This document shows, one piece after another, positions 1-7,773 of a DNA stretch of 45,483 nucleotides. Within the stretch, counting starts at the first letter, position 1; each line of letters starts with the position of its first letter. A model generated the notes under the pieces. It did no database searches, was not told the DNA's origin, and worked only from the letters and a program-made list of their open reading frames with translations. The DNA comes from Prevotella sp. (lineage in GTDB: Bacteria; Bacteroidota; Bacteroidia; Bacteroidales; Bacteroidaceae), in the NCBI GenBank assembly GCA_024684515.1, contig JAIKWS010000080.1:1-45483 (forward strand), written 5' to 3'. The position numbers and the translations under genes are program-made.

Positions 1-492
1 CTAGTGGAGCATGTACACAAGTGGTGTGATGACCGTCGTGCCATAGCCGAGTTCAATGATGATCAGGCAGACTGGCTACTTATCAAGCGTGTGCCATATT
101 ACGGCATCAATATCTCGGCACCTTACATCGATATGCGGCACTGGGACGAGCGAGAGAAGACTGGTACTTATGTCATCGACGACACTGACTGTGCATTAAG
201 CGATTTGGTCCTGGATATCCAGTACCGCACCCAGCATTTCTGGTACTATGATCTGCATCGTATGTATTATGACAACCAGATGCAGGAGGCGGCACATCAG
301 CGTCGCCGCACGAACAAGTATGTGGAATGTTTTCGACAGTTACCCAACGAGTTCTCAACTGAGAAGTTTGCACAAACCTTTGGCTATGCCAACAATCCTT
401 CCGCACAGAAGACACTTCGTCGTCTGGAAGAAGACAGGGTAATCATGCGTATCAGACGAGGTCTATACAAGAAACTAGTTTCTGAACTTTAA
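1..492 (+). CDS. C-terminal part of a probable DUF3987 protein
   Basis: This is the last 163 or so codons of a gene whose start lies left of the window: the frame is open at base 1, and the GTG at position 4 has no credible ribosome binding site context inside the window. The visible part has an aromatic, acidic middle followed by a basic region with a pattern seen at the end of Bacteroidota DUF3987 proteins: a short helix-rich block ending in LRRLEEDRVIMRIRRGLYKK, which looks like a winged-helix-type tail. Such proteins are usually found beside integrases and mobilisation genes in integrated elements, and their primase or helicase-like role is inferred, not proven. The family call rests on recollection of the tail pattern, so another element-borne hypothetical protein is possible. 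A strong terminator follows. Confidence 0.5.
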   Translation, partial: LVEHVHKWCDDRRAIAEFNDDQADWLLIKRVPYYGINISAPYIDMRHWDEREKTGTYVIDDTDCALSDLVLDIQYRTQHFWYYDLHRMYYDNQMQEAAHQRRRTNKYVECFRQLPNEFSTEKFAQTFGYANNPSAQKTLRRLEEDRVIMRIRRGLYKKLVSEL

Positions 493-540
493 ATATCCCA
501 CCCAAAATAGAAAGTGGGAAAATTAGAAAGTGGACAAGAA

Positions 541-578
541 GCACTCTCATGCCAGACATGAGGGTGCATTTTTTCTTT
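541..578 (+). terminator. Rho-independent terminator after the DUF3987-like gene
   Basis: Arms GCACTCTCATG (541-551) and CATGAGGGTGC (557-567) form an 11-bp stem with one G-U pair and a 5-base loop. A T-rich tract follows directly, as expected for a terminator of the rightward gene. Confidence 0.8.
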
Positions 579-605
579 CCCCAATCCAATAAATTGTGAT
601 GGAAA

Positions 606-637
606 TTGGCTGGATTCAATAAATAATTGTACCTTTG
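606..637 (+). promoter_or_regulatory. Promoter for the pectate lyase gene
   Basis: The -7 element TACCTTTG lies at 630-637, and a TTG at 606-608 sits 21 bases upstream. Both match the Bacteroidota primary sigma consensus (TTTG, about 20 bases, TAnnTTTG). The start codon is at 688, leaving a leader of roughly 45 bases. Confidence 0.7.
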
Positions 638-687
638 CAACCTGAAAAGTAGCTATTGAGTACGAAACAATTTAAAAGGATAGATCA

Positions 688-2535
688 ATGAAGAAAGTAT
701 TATTGCTGCTGGCTCTCTTCCTAGGGCTGTGGAGCCATGCAGGAGCGGAAGACGTGGCATACCTGAAATGGGCCGAGGTATGTAATGGCGGGATGTCGGC
801 CGACTGGTATGGCTCTGACGAGGCTCAGCAGATTGCCGACGTGGTGCTGTCGGTACAGAAGAACAACGGTGGATGGATGAAGAACGACCAGTTGCATAAG
901 CTGAGCGCGAGCGAGCTGAAGCAGCTGCAGAATGCCCGTTCTGCCCATTCGTGTCTCGACAACGGTGCCACCACGCAGGAGATGCGCTTCCTGGCACGTG
1001 TCTATCAGAAGACGCTGAAGGATGCCTACAAGGAGTCGTTCACCAAAGCCCTGCACATGATCTTCGCTGCCGAGAAGGGCTGTGGCGGCTGGTCACAGTA
1101 CTGGCCGCTGTCGGGCAATGGCAGCTATCAGGACTATATCACCTTCAACGACGACCTGATGACCAATGTGATGATGGTGCTCGACGAGATATCGCAGAAC
1201 AAGGGCATCTTTGCCAACATGGCCAGCGACGAGGACCGCCAGCATTGCGAGCGGTCGTTCCAGAGAGCCATTGACGTGATTGTCAAATGTCAGGTCGACG
1301 ACAACGGCACGCCTGCCGCCTGGTGTGCCCAGCACGATACCACCACCTTCCTGCCTGCCGAGGGACGTCCGCACGAGATGCCCTCCATCAGCGGCTATGA
1401 GTCGGCCAACCTGCTGTCGTATCTGATGACGATAGAACATCCGTCAGAAGCGCTGCAGAAGACTATCCATACGGCTGTATCGTGGCTCGATGCCCACAAG
1501 ATAGACGGTAAGGCCATCGAGAGTTTCGTCAACGACAATGGCGAGAACGACCGGAGGGTTGTCGACAGGGCCGGCAGTGCCATCTGGGGACGGTTCATCC
1601 AGCTGGGTGGTGCGACGGGCGAGAATAACTATAACCTGTTTTTCAAGAAGCTGAAGGATCGTGGCAAGAAGCGCTCGTATACCGCAGACGGCAAGACCTA
1701 CACCTATACCGAATATGAGATAGCCGCCAACTCCTACAACCCCGATAAGGCCTACCAGCCCATCTATGCCATCTACGACGACCAGTTGCAGCATCTGTAC
1801 TACCGCTACCTGTATATCTACGAGGATGCCGACTATGCCACCGACTGGCAGGGATGCTCAGTACCCACCTCGCTCAATGCCCTGCGACGGGTGAGCTATC
1901 AGTTTCTGGGCAGCTGGCCACAGAACGTAATCAAGTCGGAATATCCCGCGTGGAAACAGCGTATGGCATCGCAGGAAGAGGGTGAGGGCTATCAGACCTA
2001 TGTGCTCTCGAAACAGACCAATACGGGTACGAACACCTCGAGTGAGTATTCGTTTGACAACGATATCACCATCACGAACGAGAAGGGCAAGGGCTATGCC
2101 AACGGTGCCTCCAATACCATCAAGTTCTCGGCCAATGTCGTCTATACGGTGCGACTGCCTGAGAGCATCCAGGTGGACAAGGTCGAGTTTTACGGTTACG
2201 ACAATTACGATGCTGATGCCTATATCAGCACTTTCAACGGCACGACGTTCTCGTCGACAGACTATGTCTTTCCTGCCAAGGAGGATGGCAATGCCAGCTA
2301 TGTCACGCATGTGCTGTCGGCCGGTAGTCCTATCAGGGACAGTTTTTCCTTTACGCTGGGAGCCAAGCAGTGCTGCCTGATTATCACGCTCTATCAGAAG
2401 GGTAGTGAGAGTGGCATCTCCGTGCCCGTCGTCATTGGGAAAGATGACGGGGCGATCAATTTGCTGGGCATCAGGGGAGGACAGCCTCAGAAAGGTATCT
2501 ATATCCAAAAGGGGAGGAAGGTAGTGGTGAGATAG
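688..2535 (+). CDS. Secreted pectate lyase, polysaccharide lyase family 10
   Basis: Probable pectate lyase that cleaves polygalacturonate by beta-elimination. The protein has 615 residues. Residues 1-20 form a signal peptide (MKKVLLLLALFLGLWSHAGA). The catalytic alpha-toroid region spans about residues 25-375, with family patterns such as NNGGWMKN, LDNGATTQEMRFLARVY, GGWSQYWPL, YITFNDD and RPHEMPSISGYESANLL. After about residue 415 a second, beta-rich domain of unknown role follows, ending in GIYIQKGRKVVVR, which resembles the short tails of secreted Prevotella proteins and may be a type IX-like sorting tail (inference). The gene stands alone with its own promoter. No susC/susD pair is adjacent, so it is not in a classical polysaccharide utilisation locus here. 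Confidence 0.85.
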   Translation: MKKVLLLLALFLGLWSHAGAEDVAYLKWAEVCNGGMSADWYGSDEAQQIADVVLSVQKNNGGWMKNDQLHKLSASELKQLQNARSAHSCLDNGATTQEMRFLARVYQKTLKDAYKESFTKALHMIFAAEKGCGGWSQYWPLSGNGSYQDYITFNDDLMTNVMMVLDEISQNKGIFANMASDEDRQHCERSFQRAIDVIVKCQVDDNGTPAAWCAQHDTTTFLPAEGRPHEMPSISGYESANLLSYLMTIEHPSEALQKTIHTAVSWLDAHKIDGKAIESFVNDNGENDRRVVDRAGSAIWGRFIQLGGATGENNYNLFFKKLKDRGKKRSYTADGKTYTYTEYEIAANSYNPDKAYQPIYAIYDDQLQHLYYRYLYIYEDADYATDWQGCSVPTSLNALRRVSYQFLGSWPQNVIKSEYPAWKQRMASQEEGEGYQTYVLSKQTNTGTNTSSEYSFDNDITITNEKGKGYANGASNTIKFSANVVYTVRLPESIQVDKVEFYGYDNYDADAYISTFNGTTFSSTDYVFPAKEDGNASYVTHVLSAGSPIRDSFSFTLGAKQCCLIITLYQKGSESGISVPVVIGKDDGAINLLGIRGGQPQKGIYIQKGRKVVVR

Positions 2536-2538
2536 CGT

Positions 2539-2606
2539 AATCCGGAAGCCGGATAATCCGGATATCCGGATAATCCGGAAACTCCGGAAAATCCGGAAAA
2601 ATCCGG
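2539..2606. repeat. TCCGGA microrepeat array between convergent genes
   Basis: Six TCCGGA hexamers (at 2541, 2557, 2565, 2574, 2583 and 2592) plus a partial copy at 2602, separated by 2-10 mostly A/T bases. It contains a 16-bp perfect palindrome, ATCCGGATATCCGGAT, at 2556-2571. The array fills most of the gap between the pectate lyase stop and the M13 peptidase stop and may fold to end transcription from both sides. Confidence 0.85.
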
Positions 2607-2634
2607 GCGGTGCTTCATCAGTTGTAGGATGGCA

Positions 2635-4608
2635 TTACCAGATGTGGATACGCTCTTCAGGTGTCTGGTAGAGCTTGTCGCCTTCCTTGACGTTGAAGAC
2701 ATCATACCAGTCGTTCATATTGGCCACCACGCAGTTGATACGCTCCTTAGGTAGCGAGTGCTCATCTTTGACGACGCACACTTCGATGTATTCATCGCTA
2801 TACCTGGCCTGCCAGAGGTGCGCATAACCATAGAAGAAGCGCTGCTGCTGCCTGAGGAGCTCATCGCCAGAGAATCCCTGCTGCTTCAGGTAGTTGTTGA
2901 AGGCATTGTATGCCATCTCGACACCACCGAGGTCGGCAATGTTCTCAGGCAGCGTGTACTCACCATTGGCATACAGTCCGGGTAGCAGCTCGACACTGCT
3001 GTAATACTCGCTTAGCCGCTGTGCCAGCTCATCGAATTTCTGCTCGTCAGCATCAGAAGCCCATATCTTTCCGATATCGCCATATTTGTTGTACTTGGCA
3101 CCGTTGTTGTCGAAAGCGTGTGTGATCTCATGTCCGAAGACGGTCAGTGTGGCATAGTTGTATGCTGCGCATGCCTGTTCGTCGTAGAGGGGAGTCATGA
3201 GCCATATTGGCAGGATGTTGATAGAGTTGAAGTTGGGTGCATAGTAGGCATTGGCCTCCCAGATAGGCATGAACGTAGCAATGCCGGAATGGAAGGAACC
3301 CTCTTTGACCGACTTTCCTACTAATGCCGTGATCAGCTCGGTGTAGGTGCTGCGGATCTCGAGTACGTCCTCGAAGATGGAACTGGACTGCGACAGGTCA
3401 ATGAGTCCTTCTGGCATCCATTCGGGGCTGGCCACGTTGACAATCATATTGTCGAGCTTGTCAAGGACATTCTGCTTGGATGCGTCGCTGAGCCATGTGT
3501 AGGCAGCCAGTCGCTGGCGGAAGCTCTGCATGAGCTCGGCAACGAATTGCTCACCCCTTTCCTTCATCTCGGGTGTGACATACTTCCGGGCATAGGCGTA
3601 GGAGAGGTAGTACGCCATATAGTTCTCTGTCATCGCCTGGTTGATGCTGTCGGGAGTCAGCACCAATCCCATGTCGCTTTCCAGCGAATTGGCGATATCC
3701 TCATCGTAGAGTAGTAGGTCGTCAGAGATATACGATAGCAGTGTCTCTGATAGTTTCTCGAAGCTCATCTCCTGGAAGGCCTTCAGGTTTTCGACGGGTT
3801 CTATCTCATTCTCGCCTTCCGCCAGATGGGGATAGTCCTCGTTGAAGATGAAAGCCTGTTCGGGATCGATGCCCATGGCCTCGCATATCTTCACGAGCAT
3901 AGGCCATGCCTGCTGATTGACTCCACGTGTCTTGGCGGCAGCGCAGATAGGCTCGAGGGCACTGGTGAGCAGTGGGCTCTTCAGCAGATCGATCATGTTG
4001 TTGTCGTCGTCAGTGTTGATGTCGAAGTCGATATCCTCGTTTTCCTCTGCCTTTTGCGACAGCTTCGATAGCATCTCAAATTTGGTGTAGGGGATGAATA
4101 CCAGTCGCATGATGCCGTCCTTGGCCAGCGATACGACCTGGAAAGGCACCTGGAACCCCATTTTCTTCAGCAAGCCCATAGCCGACCATAGCTCTTCCTT
4201 CGTCGTTGCAGCCTTCAGTATGTCGACGGCCTGCTGCATCCTTGCCTTGTCGGTCTCGGCATTGGCATAGTAGTCTTGCTCGTGCTGCTCCATGATGTTG
4301 AGATTGTCATCTTCGACAGCACCCAGCAGTTTCTGGGCCATCGTGTTGATGTCGTCCATGAAGCCTACGCAGCCATAGAGCATGAGGTCAATCTTGTCGA
4401 CTTTGTTCCACCATGTGCCATTGGCATGCATGAAGAAGTCGTCGCCAGCCTTGATGGTGGCATCAATGTTCTCGTCGAGTGTCCACGCTCCCTCATCCAC
4501 GATTTCGGGAATCACGGGATTGTCGTTCTCATCGGTACATGAGGTGAATGTTGTAGTGCCACAAAGAAGGAGGATGGCGGCAAGCATCCATAATCTGATA
4601 GTTTTCAT
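2635..4608 (-). CDS. M13 family zinc metallopeptidase lipoprotein (PepO/neprilysin-like)
   Basis: Predicted zinc endopeptidase of the neprilysin/PepO family, 657 residues, anchored to the envelope. The start at 4608 was chosen because it gives a clean lipoprotein signal (hydrophobic stretch, then lipobox TFTSC with Cys24); an upstream ATG at 4674 would add 22 residues and spoil the signal. The N-terminal peptidase M13 domain spans about residues 45-420. The catalytic domain carries HEITH (His493, Glu494, His497) and the third zinc ligand in ENIADLGG (Glu555). The C-terminal tail ends in IHIW, close to the CxxW end of the family. It probably trims oligopeptides at the cell surface or periplasm. 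It lies 62 bases downstream of nth in the same direction, and a weak -7-like element (TATCTTCG, 4644-4651) suggests its own promoter. Confidence 0.92.
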   Translation of the reverse strand: MKTIRLWMLAAILLLCGTTTFTSCTDENDNPVIPEIVDEGAWTLDENIDATIKAGDDFFMHANGTWWNKVDKIDLMLYGCVGFMDDINTMAQKLLGAVEDDNLNIMEQHEQDYYANAETDKARMQQAVDILKAATTKEELWSAMGLLKKMGFQVPFQVVSLAKDGIMRLVFIPYTKFEMLSKLSQKAEENEDIDFDINTDDDNNMIDLLKSPLLTSALEPICAAAKTRGVNQQAWPMLVKICEAMGIDPEQAFIFNEDYPHLAEGENEIEPVENLKAFQEMSFEKLSETLLSYISDDLLLYDEDIANSLESDMGLVLTPDSINQAMTENYMAYYLSYAYARKYVTPEMKERGEQFVAELMQSFRQRLAAYTWLSDASKQNVLDKLDNMIVNVASPEWMPEGLIDLSQSSSIFEDVLEIRSTYTELITALVGKSVKEGSFHSGIATFMPIWEANAYYAPNFNSINILPIWLMTPLYDEQACAAYNYATLTVFGHEITHAFDNNGAKYNKYGDIGKIWASDADEQKFDELAQRLSEYYSSVELLPGLYANGEYTLPENIADLGGVEMAYNAFNNYLKQQGFSGDELLRQQQRFFYGYAHLWQARYSDEYIEVCVVKDEHSLPKERINCVVANMNDWYDVFNVKEGDKLYQTPEERIHIW

Positions 4609-4670
4609 AGTTTTGGTTTTTTTGTATGTGAGTGAATTATGTGCGAAGATAGCTAGTATTTTTGGAATTG

Positions 4671-5351
4671 TCAATGATGATTGTGGTCTTTTTTTGCCTT
4701 AGCATTGGCTTTGTCGCCAGAGAACAGTTTTGGGCATACTTGTTCTAGCTCGCATTGCTTGCAGTGTGGAGTCCTTGATGTGCAGACATAGCGTCCGTGC
4801 AGCAGCAGCCAGTGATGGGCACGTGGTATGTCCTCCCTGGGTATGTTCTTCGTCAGCTCCTGTTCCACCTTCAGCGGTGTGTTGGCCGATGGTGGCACCA
4901 GTCCCAGTCGGTGGCTGACGCGGAAGACGTGGGTGTCGACCGCCAGTGCCGAGTGTCCAAAGGCCACTGCCAGCATCACGTTGGCTGTCTTGCGGCCCAC
5001 CCCCGGCAGCTGAAGCAGCAGGTCCATGCTGCCAGGCACCTCACCGTTGTGCTTCTCCATGATCAGCTGTGCCGTTTCCACCAGATGGCGGGCCTTGGAG
5101 TTGGGATAGCTCACACTGCTGATGTATTCCAGCACCTCGCCGGGCTCTGCAGCGGCCATTGACCTGGCATCGGGGAAATGGCGGAACAGCTCTGGCGTCA
5201 CCTGATTGACCCGCTTGTCTGTGCACTGGGCACTGAGTATCACGGCAACAAGCAGCTGAAAGACACTGGCATATTCCAGTTCGGTATTCACTTCGGGCAT
5301 CTCTTGACGGAAATGCTCCAGCACGAAACGATAGCGGTCTTTTCTTTTCAT
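4671..5351 (-). CDS. nth: Endonuclease III (DNA glycosylase/AP lyase)
   Basis: Base-excision repair enzyme that removes oxidised pyrimidines and nicks abasic sites. The protein has 226 residues, about the usual size plus a short basic, His-rich tail. The helix-hairpin-helix motif LPGVGRKTANVML carries the catalytic lysine Lys121, and AVDTHVFR carries the catalytic aspartate Asp139. The four [4Fe-4S] ligands Cys190, Cys197, Cys200 and Cys206 follow the C-x6-C-x2-C-x5-C pattern. The start at 5351 lies just downstream of a -7 element at 5360-5367, so the mRNA would be nearly leaderless. The gene is divergent from the DUF2461 gene, and the two promoters share about 50 bases. Confidence 0.96.
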   Translation of the reverse strand: MKRKDRYRFVLEHFRQEMPEVNTELEYASVFQLLVAVILSAQCTDKRVNQVTPELFRHFPDARSMAAAEPGEVLEYISSVSYPNSKARHLVETAQLIMEKHNGEVPGSMDLLLQLPGVGRKTANVMLAVAFGHSALAVDTHVFRVSHRLGLVPPSANTPLKVEQELTKNIPREDIPRAHHWLLLHGRYVCTSRTPHCKQCELEQVCPKLFSGDKANAKAKKDHNHH

Positions 5352-5359
5352 AGTGAATG

Positions 5360-5367
5360 CAAAAGTA
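5360..5367 (-). promoter_or_regulatory. -7 element for nth
   Basis: Read on the minus strand this is TACTTTTG, matching TAnnTTTG. It lies 9 bases upstream of the nth start. No clear -33 TTTG was seen at the expected spacing. Confidence 0.5.
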
Positions 5368-5376
5368 GTGATTTTT

Positions 5377-5408
5377 TTTGATATTACGAATTATTTTGAT
5401 TACTTTTG
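5377..5408 (+). promoter_or_regulatory. Promoter for the DUF2461 gene
   Basis: TTTG at 5377-5380 and TACTTTTG at 5401-5408 are separated by 20 bases, a full match to the Bacteroidota promoter. The start codon at 5431 follows after a short leader. Confidence 0.8.
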
Positions 5409-5430
5409 CCGAAAAATTTGTAATACTATT

Positions 5431-6129
5431 ATGGACACAAAGAAAATACTGACCTTCCTGAGTGATGTGATGGCGAACAACAACCGCGAGTGGTTTCATG
5501 CCCACAGGGCAGACTATGATGGTGCCCGCGGGGAGTGGGAACATGGTGTGGAACAGGCCTTGAAGCGCATCGTGGGCTTCGATGCCGAGGTGGGCACGCA
5601 GACGTTGAAGGACTGTCTCTATCGTTTCTATCGCGACACCCGTTTCTCACCCGATAAGTCCCCCTACAAGAACCATTTCGGTGCCTATATCTGTGCTCAC
5701 GGCAAGAAGGCCTTGCGTGGCGGCTACTACATCCACATGGAGCCAGGCCATTGCTTGCTGGCAGTGGGTAGCTACTGGCTTCCGACGAACATCCTGACGG
5801 CATGTCGCAACGAGCTGATGGCCAACGAGGAAGAGTGGCTGCGGTGTGTGGAGAGCAAGACATTCAAGCGCTATTTCGACGGTCCTGAGGATGCCGGCTG
5901 GGACAGTCCGCAGGGCTTTGGACTGGAGAGGCTGAAGACCTGTCCGGCAGGCTTTCCACGCGACTATCCCTATATGAAATACCTGCGTCTGAAGAACTAC
6001 TGTGCGTGGCATCGTGTGGCTGACGATTTCTTCGAGGGTGATGGCTGGCTAGACGAGATGGAACGTGTGTTCCGTGCTGCCAAGCCCATGATGGACTTCA
6101 TGAATGCCGTCATCGACGACTACGAGTGA
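5431..6129 (+). CDS. DUF2461 domain-containing protein
   Basis: Conserved protein of the DUF2461/TIGR02453 family, 232 residues, covering nearly the full family length. Features seen are the N-terminal ILTFLSDVMANNNREWFHAH, the central RFYRDTRFSPDKSPYKNHFG and GGYYIHMEPGHCLLAVG. No signal peptide or membrane segment is visible, so it is probably cytoplasmic. Its biochemical role is not known. The start at 5431 was chosen over an upstream ATG at 5353 because the latter lies before the promoter and would add a stretch encoded by promoter DNA. The gene stands alone, divergent from nth and convergent with the TolB-like gene, with a terminator hairpin just after it. Confidence 0.9.
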   Translation: MDTKKILTFLSDVMANNNREWFHAHRADYDGARGEWEHGVEQALKRIVGFDAEVGTQTLKDCLYRFYRDTRFSPDKSPYKNHFGAYICAHGKKALRGGYYIHMEPGHCLLAVGSYWLPTNILTACRNELMANEEEWLRCVESKTFKRYFDGPEDAGWDSPQGFGLERLKTCPAGFPRDYPYMKYLRLKNYCAWHRVADDFFEGDGWLDEMERVFRAAKPMMDFMNAVIDDYE

Positions 6130-6151
6130 GCAAGGACTATCTCACGAATAA

Positions 6152-6190
6152 CCCCGGGGAGTCATCTTGTCGTTACTTCCCGGGGCTATT
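6152..6190. terminator. Hairpin terminator between convergent genes
   Basis: CCCCGGGGAGT (6152-6162) pairs with ACTTCCCGGGG (6175-6185) across a 12-base loop, with two G-U type pairs. A moderate T tract follows on the plus strand. It lies between the DUF2461 stop and the stop of the leftward lipoprotein gene, so it could serve both. Confidence 0.7.
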
Positions 6191-6209
6191 TTATGCGTTG
6201 TCAACAACT

Positions 6210-7751
6210 CTACAGATGTGGCACGAACTGTGCAGGTTTCACATCGTCGTTTTTCAGTACGTCGGCAAACTGCTGTGGCGTGATGGTTACTGGTCCACGC
6301 ATGAACTCCGGAATGTTGTAGCTCTTCATGAACTCGTGGTGGTAGTTGGGGTCCTTCTGTGGCAGTTCGAAGGGTTTGGTGCCGTGTCCGTCCTTGTCGA
6401 TATGTGCGATGAAGGGCCGTGTGAAGTTGCCATCATTCCGTCGTGTGCTGAAGATGACCCACCGTCCGTTGCTCGACCAGGAGTGATAGCTCTCCGTGTC
6501 CTTCGAGTTGATCTCGTCCATCGACCTCACCTCGCCAGTCTCTAGATCCTTCATCCAGAGGTCTGCCTCGTGGTGCCAGATGTGGAAGACGCCAAAGCGT
6601 CCCAGTGTGAACAGCAGGTAGCGTCCGTCGGGTGAGATGCGAGGCAGTGTGGCACTGAGTCCCAGCGTGTCAGTACGCAGGGTGTCGAGGCCCAGGATGC
6701 CCGCTCCCAGCGTGTCGGCCCTGAAGACCATTTCCGGTGCTCCGAACGTCTTGCTGTCGGGGTCGAAGGTCTTCCTATAGAGGTTGTATTTCACATCGCT
6801 GGCACGTATGAACACCTCGGCAGCATGGTTGATGGTGTCGCGATATTCGAAGTGGGCACTGCAGTAGTAGAGCATGCGTCCGTCGGGAGCCCAGAAGGGG
6901 AAGCACTCAAATTCCTGCGGGTCGTTCTCGACAGTGGCCACCTTGTCGTTTTCCACATCATAGATGATGAGGTCGCTGGCAGCATCGCTCACCTCGATCT
7001 TGTTCAGGTGGCGGGTGTGGAAGCTCTGGCTGGTGAGGTTGGTAGAGTAGACGATGAGGGGCAGTGTGGGGTGCCAGGTGGGGTAGACGCCAGCCGAGAT
7101 GACCGAGTCGTTCTTCATGTTCACCTTGCGTATCTTGCCATCATAGGCGATGACGGTGCCACCGTGGTTCTGGCGGGCATGGAACTGCATGCGCTGTGGG
7201 TTGTACATCTGATAGTTGTGGCAGTTGACGCATTGTCCGTCCTTCTCTGTGGCACAGAGCATATTGTCGACCATCACCTGCTCGTCGTAGTTCTCCAGGC
7301 ATCGCTGGTTCAGGGTCAGTTCCTCGTAGGTGACATAGCTGGGTGAGATGAGTCGGTAGCTGATGTAGGGGTCTATGCTGTCGGGTGAGACGTGGATGGT
7401 GAACGGCTGGTAGCGGGTCCACTGTCCGTTGTTGCCGGCATATACCTCGACGGTGATATCCCCTCCCTTGGCCTGTTCGGCCAGCTGGTGCCAGTCGTCG
7501 ATATCTGGCTGTGCCTTCAGTCCTCCGCATACGATCTCCGTGTCGCCACAGCTGTAGCGCACCACGGCATCGTCTGCATCCTGCTGCTCCAGCTGGAAGC
7601 TCAGCGGTGCAATGTTCACGGGTATGGTGACATCCGTATAGTCGGGATAGATGGCAGGCAGGCTGTCGTTCTGCGTAAAGTTCTCGGGTATGCTAGCGCC
7701 TCCGCAGGCTGTGATTGCCATGATGATGGCTCCGAATAGGATCTTCTTCAT
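6210..7751 (-). CDS. TolB-like propeller lipoprotein with one c-type haem motif
   Basis: Envelope lipoprotein of 513 residues. The signal ends in the lipobox ITAC (Cys16). The N-terminal third is a beta-rich region, followed by a single haem c motif CVNCH at residues 174-178, a conserved feature of proteins often labelled cytochrome c biosynthesis protein in Bacteroides. After about residue 190 come repeats of the WD40-like/TolB type, for example YPTWHPTLPLIVYSTN, FPFWAPDGRMLYYCS, LPRISPDGRYLLFTLG and YHSWSSNGRWVIFSTR, consistent with a beta-propeller. The function is unknown; a haem-linked electron transfer or binding role is inference. It starts 22 bases after the DUF6057-like gene, so the two probably form one operon transcribed from the promoter near 9735. 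Confidence 0.75.
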   Translation of the reverse strand: MKKILFGAIIMAITACGGASIPENFTQNDSLPAIYPDYTDVTIPVNIAPLSFQLEQQDADDAVVRYSCGDTEIVCGGLKAQPDIDDWHQLAEQAKGGDITVEVYAGNNGQWTRYQPFTIHVSPDSIDPYISYRLISPSYVTYEELTLNQRCLENYDEQVMVDNMLCATEKDGQCVNCHNYQMYNPQRMQFHARQNHGGTVIAYDGKIRKVNMKNDSVISAGVYPTWHPTLPLIVYSTNLTSQSFHTRHLNKIEVSDAASDLIIYDVENDKVATVENDPQEFECFPFWAPDGRMLYYCSAHFEYRDTINHAAEVFIRASDVKYNLYRKTFDPDSKTFGAPEMVFRADTLGAGILGLDTLRTDTLGLSATLPRISPDGRYLLFTLGRFGVFHIWHHEADLWMKDLETGEVRSMDEINSKDTESYHSWSSNGRWVIFSTRRNDGNFTRPFIAHIDKDGHGTKPFELPQKDPNYHHEFMKSYNIPEFMRGPVTITPQQFADVLKNDDVKPAQFVPHL

Positions 7752-7773
7752 ATTGCTATCTTTATGCTCGTCG

